From contig JACPUX010000016.1 in NCBI GenBank assembly GCA_016192065.1, positions 1 through 62,304 of the forward strand: 62,304 bases of DNA, written 5' to 3'. The notes below the pieces were generated by a model. That model was not told the DNA's origin, did no database searches, and worked only from the letters and a program-made list of their open reading frames with translations. This document shows positions 47,996 through 58,133 of the stretch, one piece after another; position 1 is the stretch's first letter; each line of letters begins with the position of its first letter. Source of the DNA: Betaproteobacteria bacterium (GTDB taxonomy: Bacteria; Pseudomonadota; Gammaproteobacteria; Burkholderiales; Casimicrobiaceae). A program made the translations under genes and the position numbers.

Positions 47996-49489
47996 TTATT
48001 TGCTGCGGTGCGCGAAGCGCGCCCCCAGCAGCAGCAGAACGGCCAGACTTACCACCAACCAATTTCCCCAGAACACATAAGGCGTACTGCCACGGCGACC
48101 CTGCACGGTGGCTTCGAGTCGACCGACGGTGAATTCCGGCAGGCTCGACAACACCTGGCCGTGGGCGTCGATCACCGTGGTGACGCCGGTGTTGGTGGCG
48201 CGCAGCAGGACGCGGGCAGTTTCCAGGGCGCGCATCTGGGCGATCTGGTTGTGCTGGCGCGCGGCGATGCTGCGCCCGTACCAGGCATCGTTGGTGACAT
48301 TCACCAGCAGCGTCGCTTCAGGCAGCAGGCGGATGATCTCCTCGCCGAACACGTCTTCGTAGCAAATGTTCACCGCCACCCGCTGCCCCGCCACCGCCAA
48401 AGGCCGCTGCCGTGTACTGCCGCGCCCCTGGTCGTCGATGGGGATGCTGAGCAAGTGCTGGAAAACCCAGCCGAGCAGCGGCTTCAACGGAATGCTCTCG
48501 CCGAAAGGCACCAGGTGCACTTTCTGGTAGCTCTGCGTGGGCGACACCCCGAAGCTGAACACGCTATTGTGAAAAGCGCGGGTGAGCGGATCCTGGCTGA
48601 ACACGCCGAGGAGCACATCTGCGCCCTGCTTCCGGGCGTGTTCTTCGAGCAGTTCCAGAAACAGCGGCGGCGCATCGTCCAGGAGCGCCGGCACGGCGCT
48701 CTCCGGGGTGATGATCAGCCGGGCATCACTTTCCCGCGCCAGGCGCAGGTAGGTCTCCAGGGTGCGCCGAAATTCGCGCCCGTCGAACTTCTCGTTCTGG
48801 GCGATGTTGCCTTGCAGAAGTGCGACGCGCAGCGGCTCGCCGGTGGGCTCACTCCATTCGACACCGCGCAGCGCGACTCCGCTGCTCAGCAAAGCCAGTA
48901 GCGCGACCAGCGGCGCCGGCAGCGCGCGACGGCGCGGCCCCGGCTCGCCGACGATCAGCCAGGCGAGCACACCGGCGATGACGCCGACCGCGAGGCTCAG
49001 GCCGTACACGCCCAGCAAGGGCGCCAGGCCCAGCAGGGGACTTGCCGGCAGCTCGGCGTAGCCCAGGGACAGCCAGGGAAAACCGGTGAAGATCCAGCCC
49101 CGCGACCATTCACACAAGGTCCACACGGCGGGCGCGAGAACGACCAGATTGATGGCGGCATGGCGGCCGCGCCAGCGACCGAAGGCATAGCCCGCTGCCG
49201 CCGGGAACAGGGCCAGAAAGGCACAGAACAACGCGATCGCCAGCACCGCCAGCACCGCCGGCATGCCGCCGAATTGGTGCAAGGCGACGAACAGCCAAGA
49301 CACGCCTACGCCAAAAAAACCTAGGCCGAAAGCGAAGCCCTGCCAGGCCGCCAGACGAGGCGTGGGGGCGAAACACCAGAGCAAGAACAGCCCGGCCAGC
49401 GTGAGCCAGGTGAAGCCGGTAAACGAGAAGGGCGCGAAGGCGACGACACTCGCCCCGCCCAGGCCAAAGGCGACCAACCGCGTCAGCAC
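47996..49489 (-). CDS. lnt: Apolipoprotein N-acyltransferase
   Basis: A 497-residue inner-membrane enzyme that adds the third acyl chain to lipoproteins. Several N-terminal membrane helices precede a nitrilase domain with catalytic Glu in IITPESAVPALL, the Lys region around SYQKVHLVPFGE, and Cys in VNICYEDVFGEE. I chose GTG 49489 (VLTRLVAFGLGG), which gives the usual length; the frame runs on to 49621 over the corC end, but that Ser/Arg/Pro stretch is encoded by tandem repeats and unlike Lnt. Confidence 0.93.
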   Translation of the reverse strand: MLTRLVAFGLGGASVVAFAPFSFTGFTWLTLAGLFLLWCFAPTPRLAAWQGFAFGLGFFGVGVSWLFVALHQFGGMPAVLAVLAIALFCAFLALFPAAAGYAFGRWRGRHAAINLVVLAPAVWTLCEWSRGWIFTGFPWLSLGYAELPASPLLGLAPLLGVYGLSLAVGVIAGVLAWLIVGEPGPRRRALPAPLVALLALLSSGVALRGVEWSEPTGEPLRVALLQGNIAQNEKFDGREFRRTLETYLRLARESDARLIITPESAVPALLDDAPPLFLELLEEHARKQGADVLLGVFSQDPLTRAFHNSVFSFGVSPTQSYQKVHLVPFGESIPLKPLLGWVFQHLLSIPIDDQGRGSTRQRPLAVAGQRVAVNICYEDVFGEEIIRLLPEATLLVNVTNDAWYGRSIAARQHNQIAQMRALETARVLLRATNTGVTTVIDAHGQVLSSLPEFTVGRLEATVQGRRGSTPYVFWGNWLVVSLAVLLLLGARFAHRSK

Positions 49490-49548
49490 GCGACGCCCAC
49501 TCGGACGCCTACTCGGACGCCCACTCCGACGCCCACTCTGGCACTCAC
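49490..49548. repeat. 12-bp tandem repeats at the corC-lnt junction
   Basis: Four to five units of tcggacgcccac (plus strand), with small variations, cover the corC stop codon and run to the proposed lnt start. On the minus strand each unit reads GAGTGGGCGTCC-like and supplies a GAG that could serve as a weak ribosome site. Confidence 0.7.
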
Positions 49549-50417
49549 TCCGGCGCGCGCCCGGCCCCGATCGGCGGTTTGCGCTCGACGATGACGGTGT
49601 AGATGCGGCGCGAATCGGCACGCAGGACTTCGAAACGCAGCGCGCTCAGAACCACGGCATCACCACGCTTGGGCAGACGGCGGAACTCGCGCAGCAGCAG
49701 GCCGCCGATGGTGTCGAATTCGCTGTCGTCGAACGCCGTGCCAAAGTGGTCGTTGAAATCCTCGATGCTGCACTGCGCTTTGACGCGATAGCGGGTGGGG
49801 CCGTCTTCGAGGATGTCGTCCTCGGTTTCGTCAAAGTCATATTCGTCCTCGATTTCCCCGACGATCTGCTCCAGCACGTCTTCGATGGTCACCAGGCCCG
49901 CCACCCCGCCGTATTCGTCGACCACCAGGGCCATGTGGTTACGGTTGGCGCGAAAGTCGCGCAGAAGCACGTTGAGCCGTTTCGATTCGGGGATGAACAC
50001 CGCCGGCCGGAGCATTTCGCGCAGATTGAATTCTTCGGGCTTGGCGTAGTACTGCAAGAGATCCTTGGCCAGCAGTACGCCGATCACGTCGTCCTTGTTC
50101 TCGTCGATGACCGGAAACCGTGAGTGGCGGGTCTCGATCACGAAAGGGATGAACTGCTCGGGAGTCTCCGCCAGCTTGATCACATCCATTTGGGCGCGCG
50201 GAATCATGATTTCGCCTGCGGTCATTTCCGAGACCTGCAAGGCGCCCTCGATGATCGACAAGGCATCGGCGTCCATCAACTGCCGTTCAAACGCGCCGTG
50301 GAGCAGTTCGATCAATTGTTCCCGGTCTTCGGGCTCGCGCAGGATCAGCGCCGAAAGCCGCTCCAGCAGCCCGGGTTTGTCGGGTTTGTGGGTGGGCTCT
50401 TCCTGATCTTGGTTCAT
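49545..50417 (-). CDS. corC: CorC/HlyC-family CBS-domain protein
   Basis: A 290-residue cytosolic protein with paired CBS domains (about 70-190, MIPRAQMDVIKL and VVDEYGGVAGLVTIEDVLEQ) and a C-terminal CorC_HlyC domain. It lacks the membrane domain of full CorB-type transporters. It is linked to cobalt/magnesium export and to envelope lipoprotein maturation through conserved linkage with ybeY-ybeZ-lnt. Confidence 0.93.
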   Translation of the reverse strand: MNQDQEEPTHKPDKPGLLERLSALILREPEDREQLIELLHGAFERQLMDADALSIIEGALQVSEMTAGEIMIPRAQMDVIKLAETPEQFIPFVIETRHSRFPVIDENKDDVIGVLLAKDLLQYYAKPEEFNLREMLRPAVFIPESKRLNVLLRDFRANRNHMALVVDEYGGVAGLVTIEDVLEQIVGEIEDEYDFDETEDDILEDGPTRYRVKAQCSIEDFNDHFGTAFDDSEFDTIGGLLLREFRRLPKRGDAVVLSALRFEVLRADSRRIYTVIVERKPPIGAGRAPE

Positions 50418-50436
50418 ACTTCACTTCCCCCTGATT

Positions 50437-50901
50437 TCACGCATACGGGTTCTCATACCCGAAGCGCCGCAACAATTCGGCCTCGCGCGCTTCCATTTCT
50501 TCCGCCTCCACCCGGCCTTGGTGGTCCCAGCCTTGCAGGTGCAGCACGCCGTGAATCACCAAGTGCGCGCAATGCGCCTCCAGGGTGCGGCCTTGAGCCT
50601 TGGCCTCGCGCTTCAAGACTGGCGCGCAGATGACGATGTCGCCTTCCAGGGCGTCACGCTTGGGCACGTCGGCATAGACGAAGGTGAGGACGTTGGTGGC
50701 GTGGTCCTGGTCACGAAAATCACGATTGAGCGCGCGTCCCTCGTCCTCGTCGACGAAGCGCAGGGTGAGCGCCACCTTCTTCTCCAGCGCCGCTCGCACC
50801 CAGCGGCGCAAGCGCCAGCGGGGGGGCAGCTCAGCTGCGCCGCTGGCGAACTGCACCGCCAGCGCCAGCTCAGGCTTCGCGCGGCGCGGTATGGCGTTCA
50901 T
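50437..50901 (-). CDS. ybeY: Endoribonuclease YbeY
   Basis: A 154-residue rRNA-maturation and quality-control metalloendonuclease. The metal motif H117GVLH121LQGWDH127 is intact. The proposed ATG at 50901 overlaps the ybeZ end by 32 bases; a later start would remove part of the domain. Gene order ybeZ-ybeY-corC-lnt is conserved across proteobacteria. Confidence 0.95.
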   Translation of the reverse strand: MNAIPRRAKPELALAVQFASGAAELPPRWRLRRWVRAALEKKVALTLRFVDEDEGRALNRDFRDQDHATNVLTFVYADVPKRDALEGDIVICAPVLKREAKAQGRTLEAHCAHLVIHGVLHLQGWDHQGRVEAEEMEAREAELLRRFGYENPYA

Positions 50902-51853
50902 AGGCGTTGATGATTTGCTGCACCAGCGGGTGTCGCACCACGTCTTCGCTGGTGAACCGTGTGAAGGCGATGCCGCGCACGCCGGATAGCACCTGCTGGG
51001 CCTGGATCAGACCGCTCTTTTGACCGCGCGCCAGGTCGATCTGGGTGATGTCCCCGGTGATCACGGATTTGGTGCCGAAACCGATGCGGGTGAGGAACAT
51101 TTTCATTTGCTCCGGCGTGGTGTTCTGCGCCTCGTCGAGAATGATGAACGAATGGTTCAGGGTGCGCCCGCGCATATAGGCCAGCGGCGCGAGCTCAATG
51201 GTATTGCGCTCCAAGAGCTTGGCGACTTTGTCGAAGCCCATGAGGTCGTAGAGCGCATCGTAGAGCGGGCGCAGGTAGGGATCGACCTTTTGTGCCAGAT
51301 CCCCGGGCAGGAATCCGAGCTTCTCGCCCGCTTCCACCGCCGGGCGCACCAGCACGATGCGCTTGACGGTCTCGCGTTCCAGCGCGTCGACGGCACAGGC
51401 GACCGCGAGATAGGTCTTGCCAGTGCCCGCCGGGCCGATGCCGAAGGTGATGTCGTGTGCCTGAATGTTGCGCAGATAATCGACCTGTCGCGGCGTACGC
51501 CCCTGCAAATCCGGCCGACGTGTGCGCAAGACCAGAGCCGGGGCGGTGTCTTCATTGGGGGTGAGCGGCAGGTCGCCGCGAAAATCGATCAGGCCCAGTT
51601 GCACGTCGTCCACGCTCAAGGGCTGCTGGGCACGCCGATAGAAATGCTCGATCGCCGCCGCGGCGCGGCGTGCGCGCTGGCCCTCGCCGTACACCGCAAA
51701 CTCGGCGCCGCGCCGCGCGATCGTCACGTCGAGCGCGGCTTCGCTCTGGCGCAGGTTTGCGTCCGGCGCCCCACAGAGATTGGCGAGCGCGCGGTTGTCG
51801 AGCGGAGCAAGGGTCAGCTCGACCGGTTGCGGTTTCAAAAGGTGGGCAGGCAT
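50870..51853 (-). CDS. ybeZ: PhoH-like ATPase YbeZ
   Basis: A 327-residue P-loop ATPase/RNA-helicase-like protein. Walker A GPAGTGKT is at residues 140-147, Walker B is FIILDEAQNT, and the RGRTLNHSF segment is typical. It works with YbeY in RNA processing. Here the gene usually found just upstream (miaB) is absent; the next gene on that side encodes an SGNH-like protein. Confidence 0.94.
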   Translation of the reverse strand: MPAHLLKPQPVELTLAPLDNRALANLCGAPDANLRQSEAALDVTIARRGAEFAVYGEGQRARRAAAAIEHFYRRAQQPLSVDDVQLGLIDFRGDLPLTPNEDTAPALVLRTRRPDLQGRTPRQVDYLRNIQAHDITFGIGPAGTGKTYLAVACAVDALERETVKRIVLVRPAVEAGEKLGFLPGDLAQKVDPYLRPLYDALYDLMGFDKVAKLLERNTIELAPLAYMRGRTLNHSFIILDEAQNTTPEQMKMFLTRIGFGTKSVITGDITQIDLARGQKSGLIQAQQVLSGVRGIAFTRFTSEDVVRHPLVQQIINAYERHTAPREA

Positions 51854-52038
51854 CGTAACGTGGGAAGTTCATTGTGCGCGAATCGGCGGCGAGCGGCAAG
51901 GTGCAGCCGCGACCCGCAAGCAGGCGCGGTCGCCCCGGCCGTCGGGCGACTTCGAGCGCCGCTGCTCGTTATGGAAATCGCTGGCGGCCTCCCGAATCGG
52001 TCAGCCCGGCGGTTTGTGCGCCGTGCTTGTGCTTGCGA

Positions 52039-53037
52039 TCATTGCCGCGCCGCGCCCGGCCAATGCCCATGCCCGCGCATGAGGGCGATGAACGCCTGGG
52101 TGAAGGCGGGAACGTCGATCCCGTCGATATGCGAGGTGTCCGGCAAGGCGAAGTGCGCCAGCGCCGGCTGATCGCGAAAATCGATCATGGGCAGAATTTG
52201 GCGGGCCGCCAAAACGTCCCAGTATTCGGCGCGAGGATAGTTCCGTTCGTCCAGCTCGAGGTGCTCGCCGGAAACCGGCTCGCGAAAGAACACCACCTTG
52301 CCGCCGCGCTGCTTGATCGCGGCGACCCATTGCGCCAAGGGCTCGGCCACCTTGAGCCAGGCCTCGGGCGGGGGCGGCGGGTGATCACGGTAGTATTGCT
52401 CGAGGTCGAGGATGCGCTGGCGGCGGATGGCGGTGATGTCGGTGCGCCGGTAATCGACATAGCCTACGCGCTCGGGCCGCAGGATCACGTAGTCGTTGAA
52501 CGGCAGGCCCCAGCCGGCTGCTAGTCGGCGCAGCAGATTGGCCAGAGCGAAGGGCGACCGCGCGATCACCCATTGTTCCTGCAATGGCGTGGTCAGCTGG
52601 CGGTTAATCCTGCGCGCCAAGGACCAGCGGTTGTTCCAGTGCTCGACCCAGGGTTGCTGCATGTCCCAGTGCTTGGCATTGAGCCCGCGGGAATCGATAC
52701 CCACCACCACCAGTCCGCGGAACGCCTCATCCTCGGCCAAGAAACGTAGGGTCGCCAGAGGATAATGCCCATTGACCGCCAGCATGGCGGTAGGTCGGCC
52801 GGTGGCTTGTTCGATCATTACCGGATCGAGCGCGAATTGAATGCGCGAAGCGCCCAGCAGCACCAGTGCGTCGGGCTTCAAGCGCACCCGCTCATAGGCG
52901 AGCGCCCAGAGGTCGGGGTCATCCTGCACGGTGGGCACATAATCGAGGCGACGCAAATAGGTTTCGAGCCCCGCCGCCCCGCCCAAGGCGATGAGCAGCG
53001 CAAAAACCCAGGTGGTCAACCAGCCGCGGGCGCGCAT
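52039..53037 (-). CDS. SGNH-like partner of an MBOAT O-acyltransferase (pair 1)
   Basis: A 332-residue protein with one N-terminal membrane anchor (about 5-22) and a periplasmic domain. The segments VLLGASRIQFALDP (Ser in block I) and LPDTSHIDGIDVPAFT (C-terminal Asp/His) resemble AlgJ/AlgX/DltD-type SGNH hydrolases that act with MBOAT proteins to O-acylate polymers. The ATG at 53037 is adjacent to the MBOAT stop, so both are translated together. The substrate is unknown. Confidence 0.75.
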   Translation of the reverse strand: MRARGWLTTWVFALLIALGGAAGLETYLRRLDYVPTVQDDPDLWALAYERVRLKPDALVLLGASRIQFALDPVMIEQATGRPTAMLAVNGHYPLATLRFLAEDEAFRGLVVVGIDSRGLNAKHWDMQQPWVEHWNNRWSLARRINRQLTTPLQEQWVIARSPFALANLLRRLAAGWGLPFNDYVILRPERVGYVDYRRTDITAIRRQRILDLEQYYRDHPPPPPEAWLKVAEPLAQWVAAIKQRGGKVVFFREPVSGEHLELDERNYPRAEYWDVLAARQILPMIDFRDQPALAHFALPDTSHIDGIDVPAFTQAFIALMRGHGHWPGAARQ

Positions 53038-53039
53038 GC

Positions 53040-54464
53040 TCAAAACTGGAAGTAAATGAAGGCCGGATTGAAGCCCGGCGAGAGCAGGACCACGCTCAGC
53101 GCCGTGGCCACCACCGCAGTGCGCAACCACACCGGCCGCCGGTCCAGCCAGTCCCAGCCCCGGGTGCGCGCCGAAAGTTGCTGCGCGGCCAGAGTCGCCG
53201 CCCCAAGCGTCGCCGCGAACACCAACTCGCCGCGCGCGAACAGCGCGACGGTAGCGCCGGTCTCACCCAGCAGCATCACCCGCAGCAGGCGCAGGGCATC
53301 GGCCACGCTCGGGGCACGGAAGAACACCACCGCCAGGGTGAACAACACGAAAGTGCCCAGCATCAGGGCACTGCGCACCCAAGCCTGGCTCGCCTGGGTA
53401 AAATCCCAGACGCGTTCGCGAAACATGCGCTCGATGACCTGAAAGAGGCCATTGAGACCGCCCCAGATCACATAGGTCCAGGCGGCGCCGTGCCACAGGC
53501 CACAGAGCAAAAAGGTGATCAGCAAATTGAGGTGGCCGCGCGCGCGTCCCTTGCGGTATCCCCCCAGGGGATTGAAGACATAGTCGCGCAGCCAAGTCGA
53601 AAGGGAGATGTGCCAGCGCGTCCACAGGTCGGCCATGCCCACCGCGCCGAAGGGGCTCTCAAAATTGGCCTTGAAGTGAAAGCCAAAGAGCAAGGCAACG
53701 CCGATCGCGCACAGCGAATAGGCGGCGAAGTCGCAATAGACCTGGAGCGAAAACGCGAAGGCGCCCAACCAGGCGGTCGGCGAATCGGGTCGGGCGCCGG
53801 CGGCGAAGACCCGATCAGCGACGGGAGCGAACACCAAGTCCGCGAGGCCCACTTTCATGGCCAGGCCGATCGCCACCATCGCCAGGGCGCGCCCGGCCGG
53901 AATGGAGGTCCAGGATTGCGGTGCCTGGCACTGCGGCGCGAAGTCGTGATAGCGCAGAATCGGACCGGCCACCAAGTGCGGAAAGAAGGTCACGAACAGG
54001 CCATAATCGACCAGGCTGCGGCTGGGCTTGAAGCGTCGCCGATAGACGTCGATCACGTAGGACATGCTCTCAAAGGTGTAGAAGGAAATCCCTATGGGCA
54101 GCAGTATGCCCAAGTCCAGGGGTTCGAAGCGCACACCCACGCTCGCCGCCAGATCGACCGCAGTGTCGCGCAGGAACTGCGCATACTTGAAGAACGCCAG
54201 CACTCCCATGTTGACCACCACCGAGGCGATCAACAGGCGCTTGCGAGCGGCCTGGTTCTGCTGCGCATCCAGCCAATGGGCGAGAAAGTAATCGAACCAG
54301 GTGGTCGCGACCAGCAGCAGGGCAAAAAAAGGATTCCAGGCGCCATAGAAGACGTAGCTCGAGCCCAGCAGAACCACCTTTCGTACCCGCCACGAAGCGA
54401 TCAGCCAGTAGGCCGCGAGGGCCAGCGTAAGAAAGCAGAAGAAGCTCAGCGAGTCAAAAGTCAT
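53040..54464 (-). CDS. MBOAT-family O-acyltransferase, AlgI-like (pair 1)
   Basis: A 474-residue polytopic membrane protein of the AlgI type. The start is ATG 54464 (MTFDSLSFFCFLTLALAAYW). Landmarks include SYVFYGAWNPFFALLL, FFPHLVAGPILRYHDF, the WRWHISLS-like segment (WTRWHISLSTWLRDYV) and the catalytic His in GLWHGAAWTYVIWG. It would move acyl groups across the inner membrane to a periplasmic acceptor via its SGNH partner. No alginate genes are in the window. Confidence 0.88.
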   Translation of the reverse strand: MTFDSLSFFCFLTLALAAYWLIASWRVRKVVLLGSSYVFYGAWNPFFALLLVATTWFDYFLAHWLDAQQNQAARKRLLIASVVVNMGVLAFFKYAQFLRDTAVDLAASVGVRFEPLDLGILLPIGISFYTFESMSYVIDVYRRRFKPSRSLVDYGLFVTFFPHLVAGPILRYHDFAPQCQAPQSWTSIPAGRALAMVAIGLAMKVGLADLVFAPVADRVFAAGARPDSPTAWLGAFAFSLQVYCDFAAYSLCAIGVALLFGFHFKANFESPFGAVGMADLWTRWHISLSTWLRDYVFNPLGGYRKGRARGHLNLLITFLLCGLWHGAAWTYVIWGGLNGLFQVIERMFRERVWDFTQASQAWVRSALMLGTFVLFTLAVVFFRAPSVADALRLLRVMLLGETGATVALFARGELVFAATLGAATLAAQQLSARTRGWDWLDRRPVWLRTAVVATALSVVLLSPGFNPAFIYFQF

Positions 54465-54644
54465 GGTTTGATGGCGTGTACCGTGGCGCGTCGAACTCGC
54501 TCGGGCGGCGGACCGTCTCGCGCTGTCCACTGAAGCCGCCGCGGTTGTGGCGCACTGCAGCGCTGCGCCGCCGCTCCGGAGCCCTGCCGGGCCACCGGCC
54601 GAGGAGCAGTCCGGTCCTTCCTGGCGGTCCGATCGTCCCTGTTT

Positions 54645-55322
<678 letters not shown>

Positions 55323-55427
55323 TGCTAACCCTCCTCGGTGGACGCGATGTGCTTGTCAGAAACCCGGAAATGGTGTGCAATCGGGCGATTCGCGGGACAC
55401 CCCGTCCGCAGGAATCTTTCCATTTAC

Positions 55428-55811
55428 ATGGCCGACAGCACGAAATACCAAATCACCGTCCGCACCCGGACGCGCTATCTCGAAGAACAGTCGCGTCCGG
55501 AGCAGGACCACTATGTTTTCGCCTACACCATTACCATCACCAACGACGGTTCGGTGCCCGCGCAGTTGATCAGCCGTCACTGGATCATCACCGACAGCCA
55601 CCATCGGGTCGAGGAAGTGCGCGGCCTGGGCGTGGTCGGGGAACAGCCTTGGCTCAAGCCCGGCGAAAGTTATGAGTATACCAGCGGCAGTACGCTGGGC
55701 ACCGCGGTGGGCACCATGCGGGGCAGTTACCAGATGGTGGCCGAGGACGGCACGCGCTTTGATGCGCCGGTCCCGGAATTTACGCTCAGCGTGCCGCGGA
55801 TTCTGCATTGA
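55428..55811 (+). CDS. apaG: ApaG protein (DUF525)
   Basis: A 127-residue beta-sandwich protein. The pattern YVFAYTITITNDG, RHWIITD, VRGLGVVGEQPWL and YTSGS is the ApaG signature. Its role is poorly known; it is linked to cation efflux/Ap4A-related phenotypes in gammaproteobacteria. The ATG at 55428 is chosen by family alignment. Its TGA overlaps the mltA ATG (TGATG). Confidence 0.93.
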   Translation: MADSTKYQITVRTRTRYLEEQSRPEQDHYVFAYTITITNDGSVPAQLISRHWIITDSHHRVEEVRGLGVVGEQPWLKPGESYEYTSGSTLGTAVGTMRGSYQMVAEDGTRFDAPVPEFTLSVPRILH

Positions 55812-57004
55812 TGGCGCGGGGGCGTAGTCCGGCCGCCGCTTGCCGCGCGCGGCACGGTGCGCTCCTGGCGGCGCTGGCGCTTTTGCTCGCCGCCTGCGGC
55901 ACGGTCGCGCCGCCGCCCACAACGCCAGCGGTTCCGAGCGCCGAACGCCGCAGCATCGCCGAGGCGGTGAACTGGGACGAACTGCCCGGCTGGATGGAGG
56001 ATGACCTGGACGAGGTTCTGCCGGCCTTTCTCCGATCCTGCCAGTTCCTGCAAAAACAGTCCGCCTGGCAGGACACCTGCACCGCCTTGCGCGAGGCCAA
56101 GCCACAAACGCCGAGCGCGCTGCGCGAATTTCTGGAACGCCGCCTGCGGCCCTACCGGCTAAGCACCAGTGACGGCCAGGACAGCGGTCTGGTGACCGGC
56201 TATTACGAGCCCTTGCTGGTCGGTAGCCGCAACCTCGAACCGCGCTTCCGGCACCCCGTTTATGCGGCCCCGGATGATCTGCTCACGGTCGAGCTGGCCG
56301 AGCTCTTTCCGGAGCTCAAGAACAAGCGGGTGCGCGGCCGGGTTGTCGGCAAGAAGGTCGTACCTTATGCCCCGCGCGCCGAAATCGACAGCCAGGCCAA
56401 TGGCCTGAGGGGCAAGGAACTGGCCTGGGTCGGAGACCCGGTGGAGCTCTTCTTCCTGCACATCCAGGGCTCGGGGCGGATTCGCCTTCCCGATGGCAGC
56501 CTGATGCGCGTGGGCTACGCCGACCAGAACGGGCATCCCTATCGCTCGATCGGCAAGTTGCTGGTGGAACGCGGCGAACTCACCCTGGACCAGGCCTCCA
56601 TGCAAGGCATCAAAGCTTGGGGGCAGGCCAATCCGGAAAAGCTTGGCGCACTCCTGGCGGAGAACCCGAGCTATGTGTTCTTCCGCGAGCTTCCCGACGG
56701 CGAAGGCGGCCCCCCCGGCGCCCTGGGCCTGCCGCTGACGCCACGTCGCAGCGTCGCCGTGGACCCCAAACAGACCCCCCTGGGTGCGCCCCTGTGGCTG
56801 GCGACCACCAGACCGCTTTCCACGGTGCCGCTGGAGCGGCTGGTGTTCGCGCAGGATACCGGCGGCGCCATCCGCGGACCTTTGCGCGTCGACTATTTCT
56901 GGGGTTTCGGTGACGAAGCGGGTGCACTGGCCGGCCGCATGCGGCAGCCCGGACACCAATGGCTGCTTTGGCCGCAAGGCGCAACGCCGCCCCTGGTGCG
57001 CTGA
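55811..57004 (+). CDS. mltA: Membrane-bound lytic murein transglycosylase A
   Basis: A 397-residue lipoprotein that cleaves peptidoglycan glycan strands. The lipobox LLLAAC follows a short hydrophobic stretch. The MltA double-psi barrel is recognised from TGYYEPLLVGSR, WVGDPVELFFLHIQGSGRI and the 3D domain VFAQDTGGAIRGPLRVDYFW with its catalytic Asp. The start ATG overlaps the apaG stop. Confidence 0.94.
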   Translation: MARGRSPAAACRARHGALLAALALLLAACGTVAPPPTTPAVPSAERRSIAEAVNWDELPGWMEDDLDEVLPAFLRSCQFLQKQSAWQDTCTALREAKPQTPSALREFLERRLRPYRLSTSDGQDSGLVTGYYEPLLVGSRNLEPRFRHPVYAAPDDLLTVELAELFPELKNKRVRGRVVGKKVVPYAPRAEIDSQANGLRGKELAWVGDPVELFFLHIQGSGRIRLPDGSLMRVGYADQNGHPYRSIGKLLVERGELTLDQASMQGIKAWGQANPEKLGALLAENPSYVFFRELPDGEGGPPGALGLPLTPRRSVAVDPKQTPLGAPLWLATTRPLSTVPLERLVFAQDTGGAIRGPLRVDYFWGFGDEAGALAGRMRQPGHQWLLWPQGATPPLVR

Positions 57005-57075
57005 GGGCTGGTGAACACCGCCATGGAGCGATCCCATCACCCTGTCGGCACTGAGTCAGGCCGCGCCGCCCGCTC

Positions 57076-58077
57076 ATGCTGAATCATTTGCTGGCTCCAC
57101 TTCGAGCGCTGCTGGCACGGTTGCGCAACTGGGTGCTGGCGAGGCTGGGCAAGCCTCGTGGCGCCTGGATCGAGGGCAGTGTCGCGGTCGCGCGGGGCCG
57201 CCTTGGTTTTGCGCCTTGGGCGGGCAACGCGCGCCCCTATCGGCTCTACCTGCCGCCCGGCGTCGAGGCCGGCCGCCCCGCGCCGCTGTGGCTCTGGTTG
57301 CACGGCTGCCGGCAATCGCCAGAGAGCTTCGCCACCGGCACTCGCATCGCCCGCGCCGCCGATCAAGCCGGCGCCCTGGTGCTGCTGCCGCGCCAATTGC
57401 GCCGCGCCAACCCCTTTCGCTGCTGGAACTGGTTCGATCGGCCCACCCAACAGGGGCGTGGCGAAGCCGCCATCGTGATCGGCATGATCGAGGCCGTGGC
57501 GGCCGGCTATGCGATCGATCCGCAGCGCGTGTATGTCGCCGGCCTGTCCGCCGGCGCGGCCCTCGCCGCGGTTCTGGCAAGCTGCTATCCCGAGCATTTC
57601 GCTGCCGTGGCCATGCACTCCGGAGTGGCTTATGGCGCGGCGCAATCGCCGCTGGTGGCGCGGGCGGCCATCAGCCAGGGCAGCAGTCTCGATGGCGAAG
57701 CGTCCGCGGCGATGGCCCGCCTGTTCGCCAAATCCGACCTACCAGTGCCGGCGCTGGTGGTGCATGGCACGGCCGATGAGGCGGTGCCCCCGCTGCACGC
57801 GCCCCAGGTGGTGGCGCATTTTCTGGCTCTGAACCGTCGCGGCGACGAACCCGTCGCGCCAGACACCCAACTCGGCGAGGACGGCGGCAGGCGCTACACC
57901 GCCACCACTTGGCGCCAAGGCGGGCGCCTTCTGGCGCGGCAAGTGCTGATCGACCAGCTGGGTCACGCCTGGTCCGGCGGCGACGACAGCGAGGAATATC
58001 ACGACTCCGCCGGCCCGGATGCGACGCGCCTGATCCTCGCATTTTTTCAGAGCGACGGGCGGCGCGCCGGACCCTGA
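57076..58077 (+). CDS. PHB-depolymerase-family esterase
   Basis: A 333-residue alpha/beta hydrolase of the PHB depolymerase (LpqC-like) family. The oxyanion/loop segment LWLHGCRQSPESFATGT and nucleophile elbow VAGLSAGAALA are present, with the C-terminal His in DQLGHAWSGG. An N-terminal signal is not evident, so an intracellular or unusual export is possible. Such proteins cleave short-chain polyhydroxyalkanoates or feruloyl-like esters. It is 57 bases before an MBOAT gene on the same strand. Confidence 0.85.
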   Translation: MLNHLLAPLRALLARLRNWVLARLGKPRGAWIEGSVAVARGRLGFAPWAGNARPYRLYLPPGVEAGRPAPLWLWLHGCRQSPESFATGTRIARAADQAGALVLLPRQLRRANPFRCWNWFDRPTQQGRGEAAIVIGMIEAVAAGYAIDPQRVYVAGLSAGAALAAVLASCYPEHFAAVAMHSGVAYGAAQSPLVARAAISQGSSLDGEASAAMARLFAKSDLPVPALVVHGTADEAVPPLHAPQVVAHFLALNRRGDEPVAPDTQLGEDGGRRYTATTWRQGGRLLARQVLIDQLGHAWSGGDDSEEYHDSAGPDATRLILAFFQSDGRRAGP

Positions 58078-58133
58078 TCGCTCGCCGGCGCATTGCGCGG
58101 CCACACAAAAAACCGGACACTGCGCGCTTTGTC

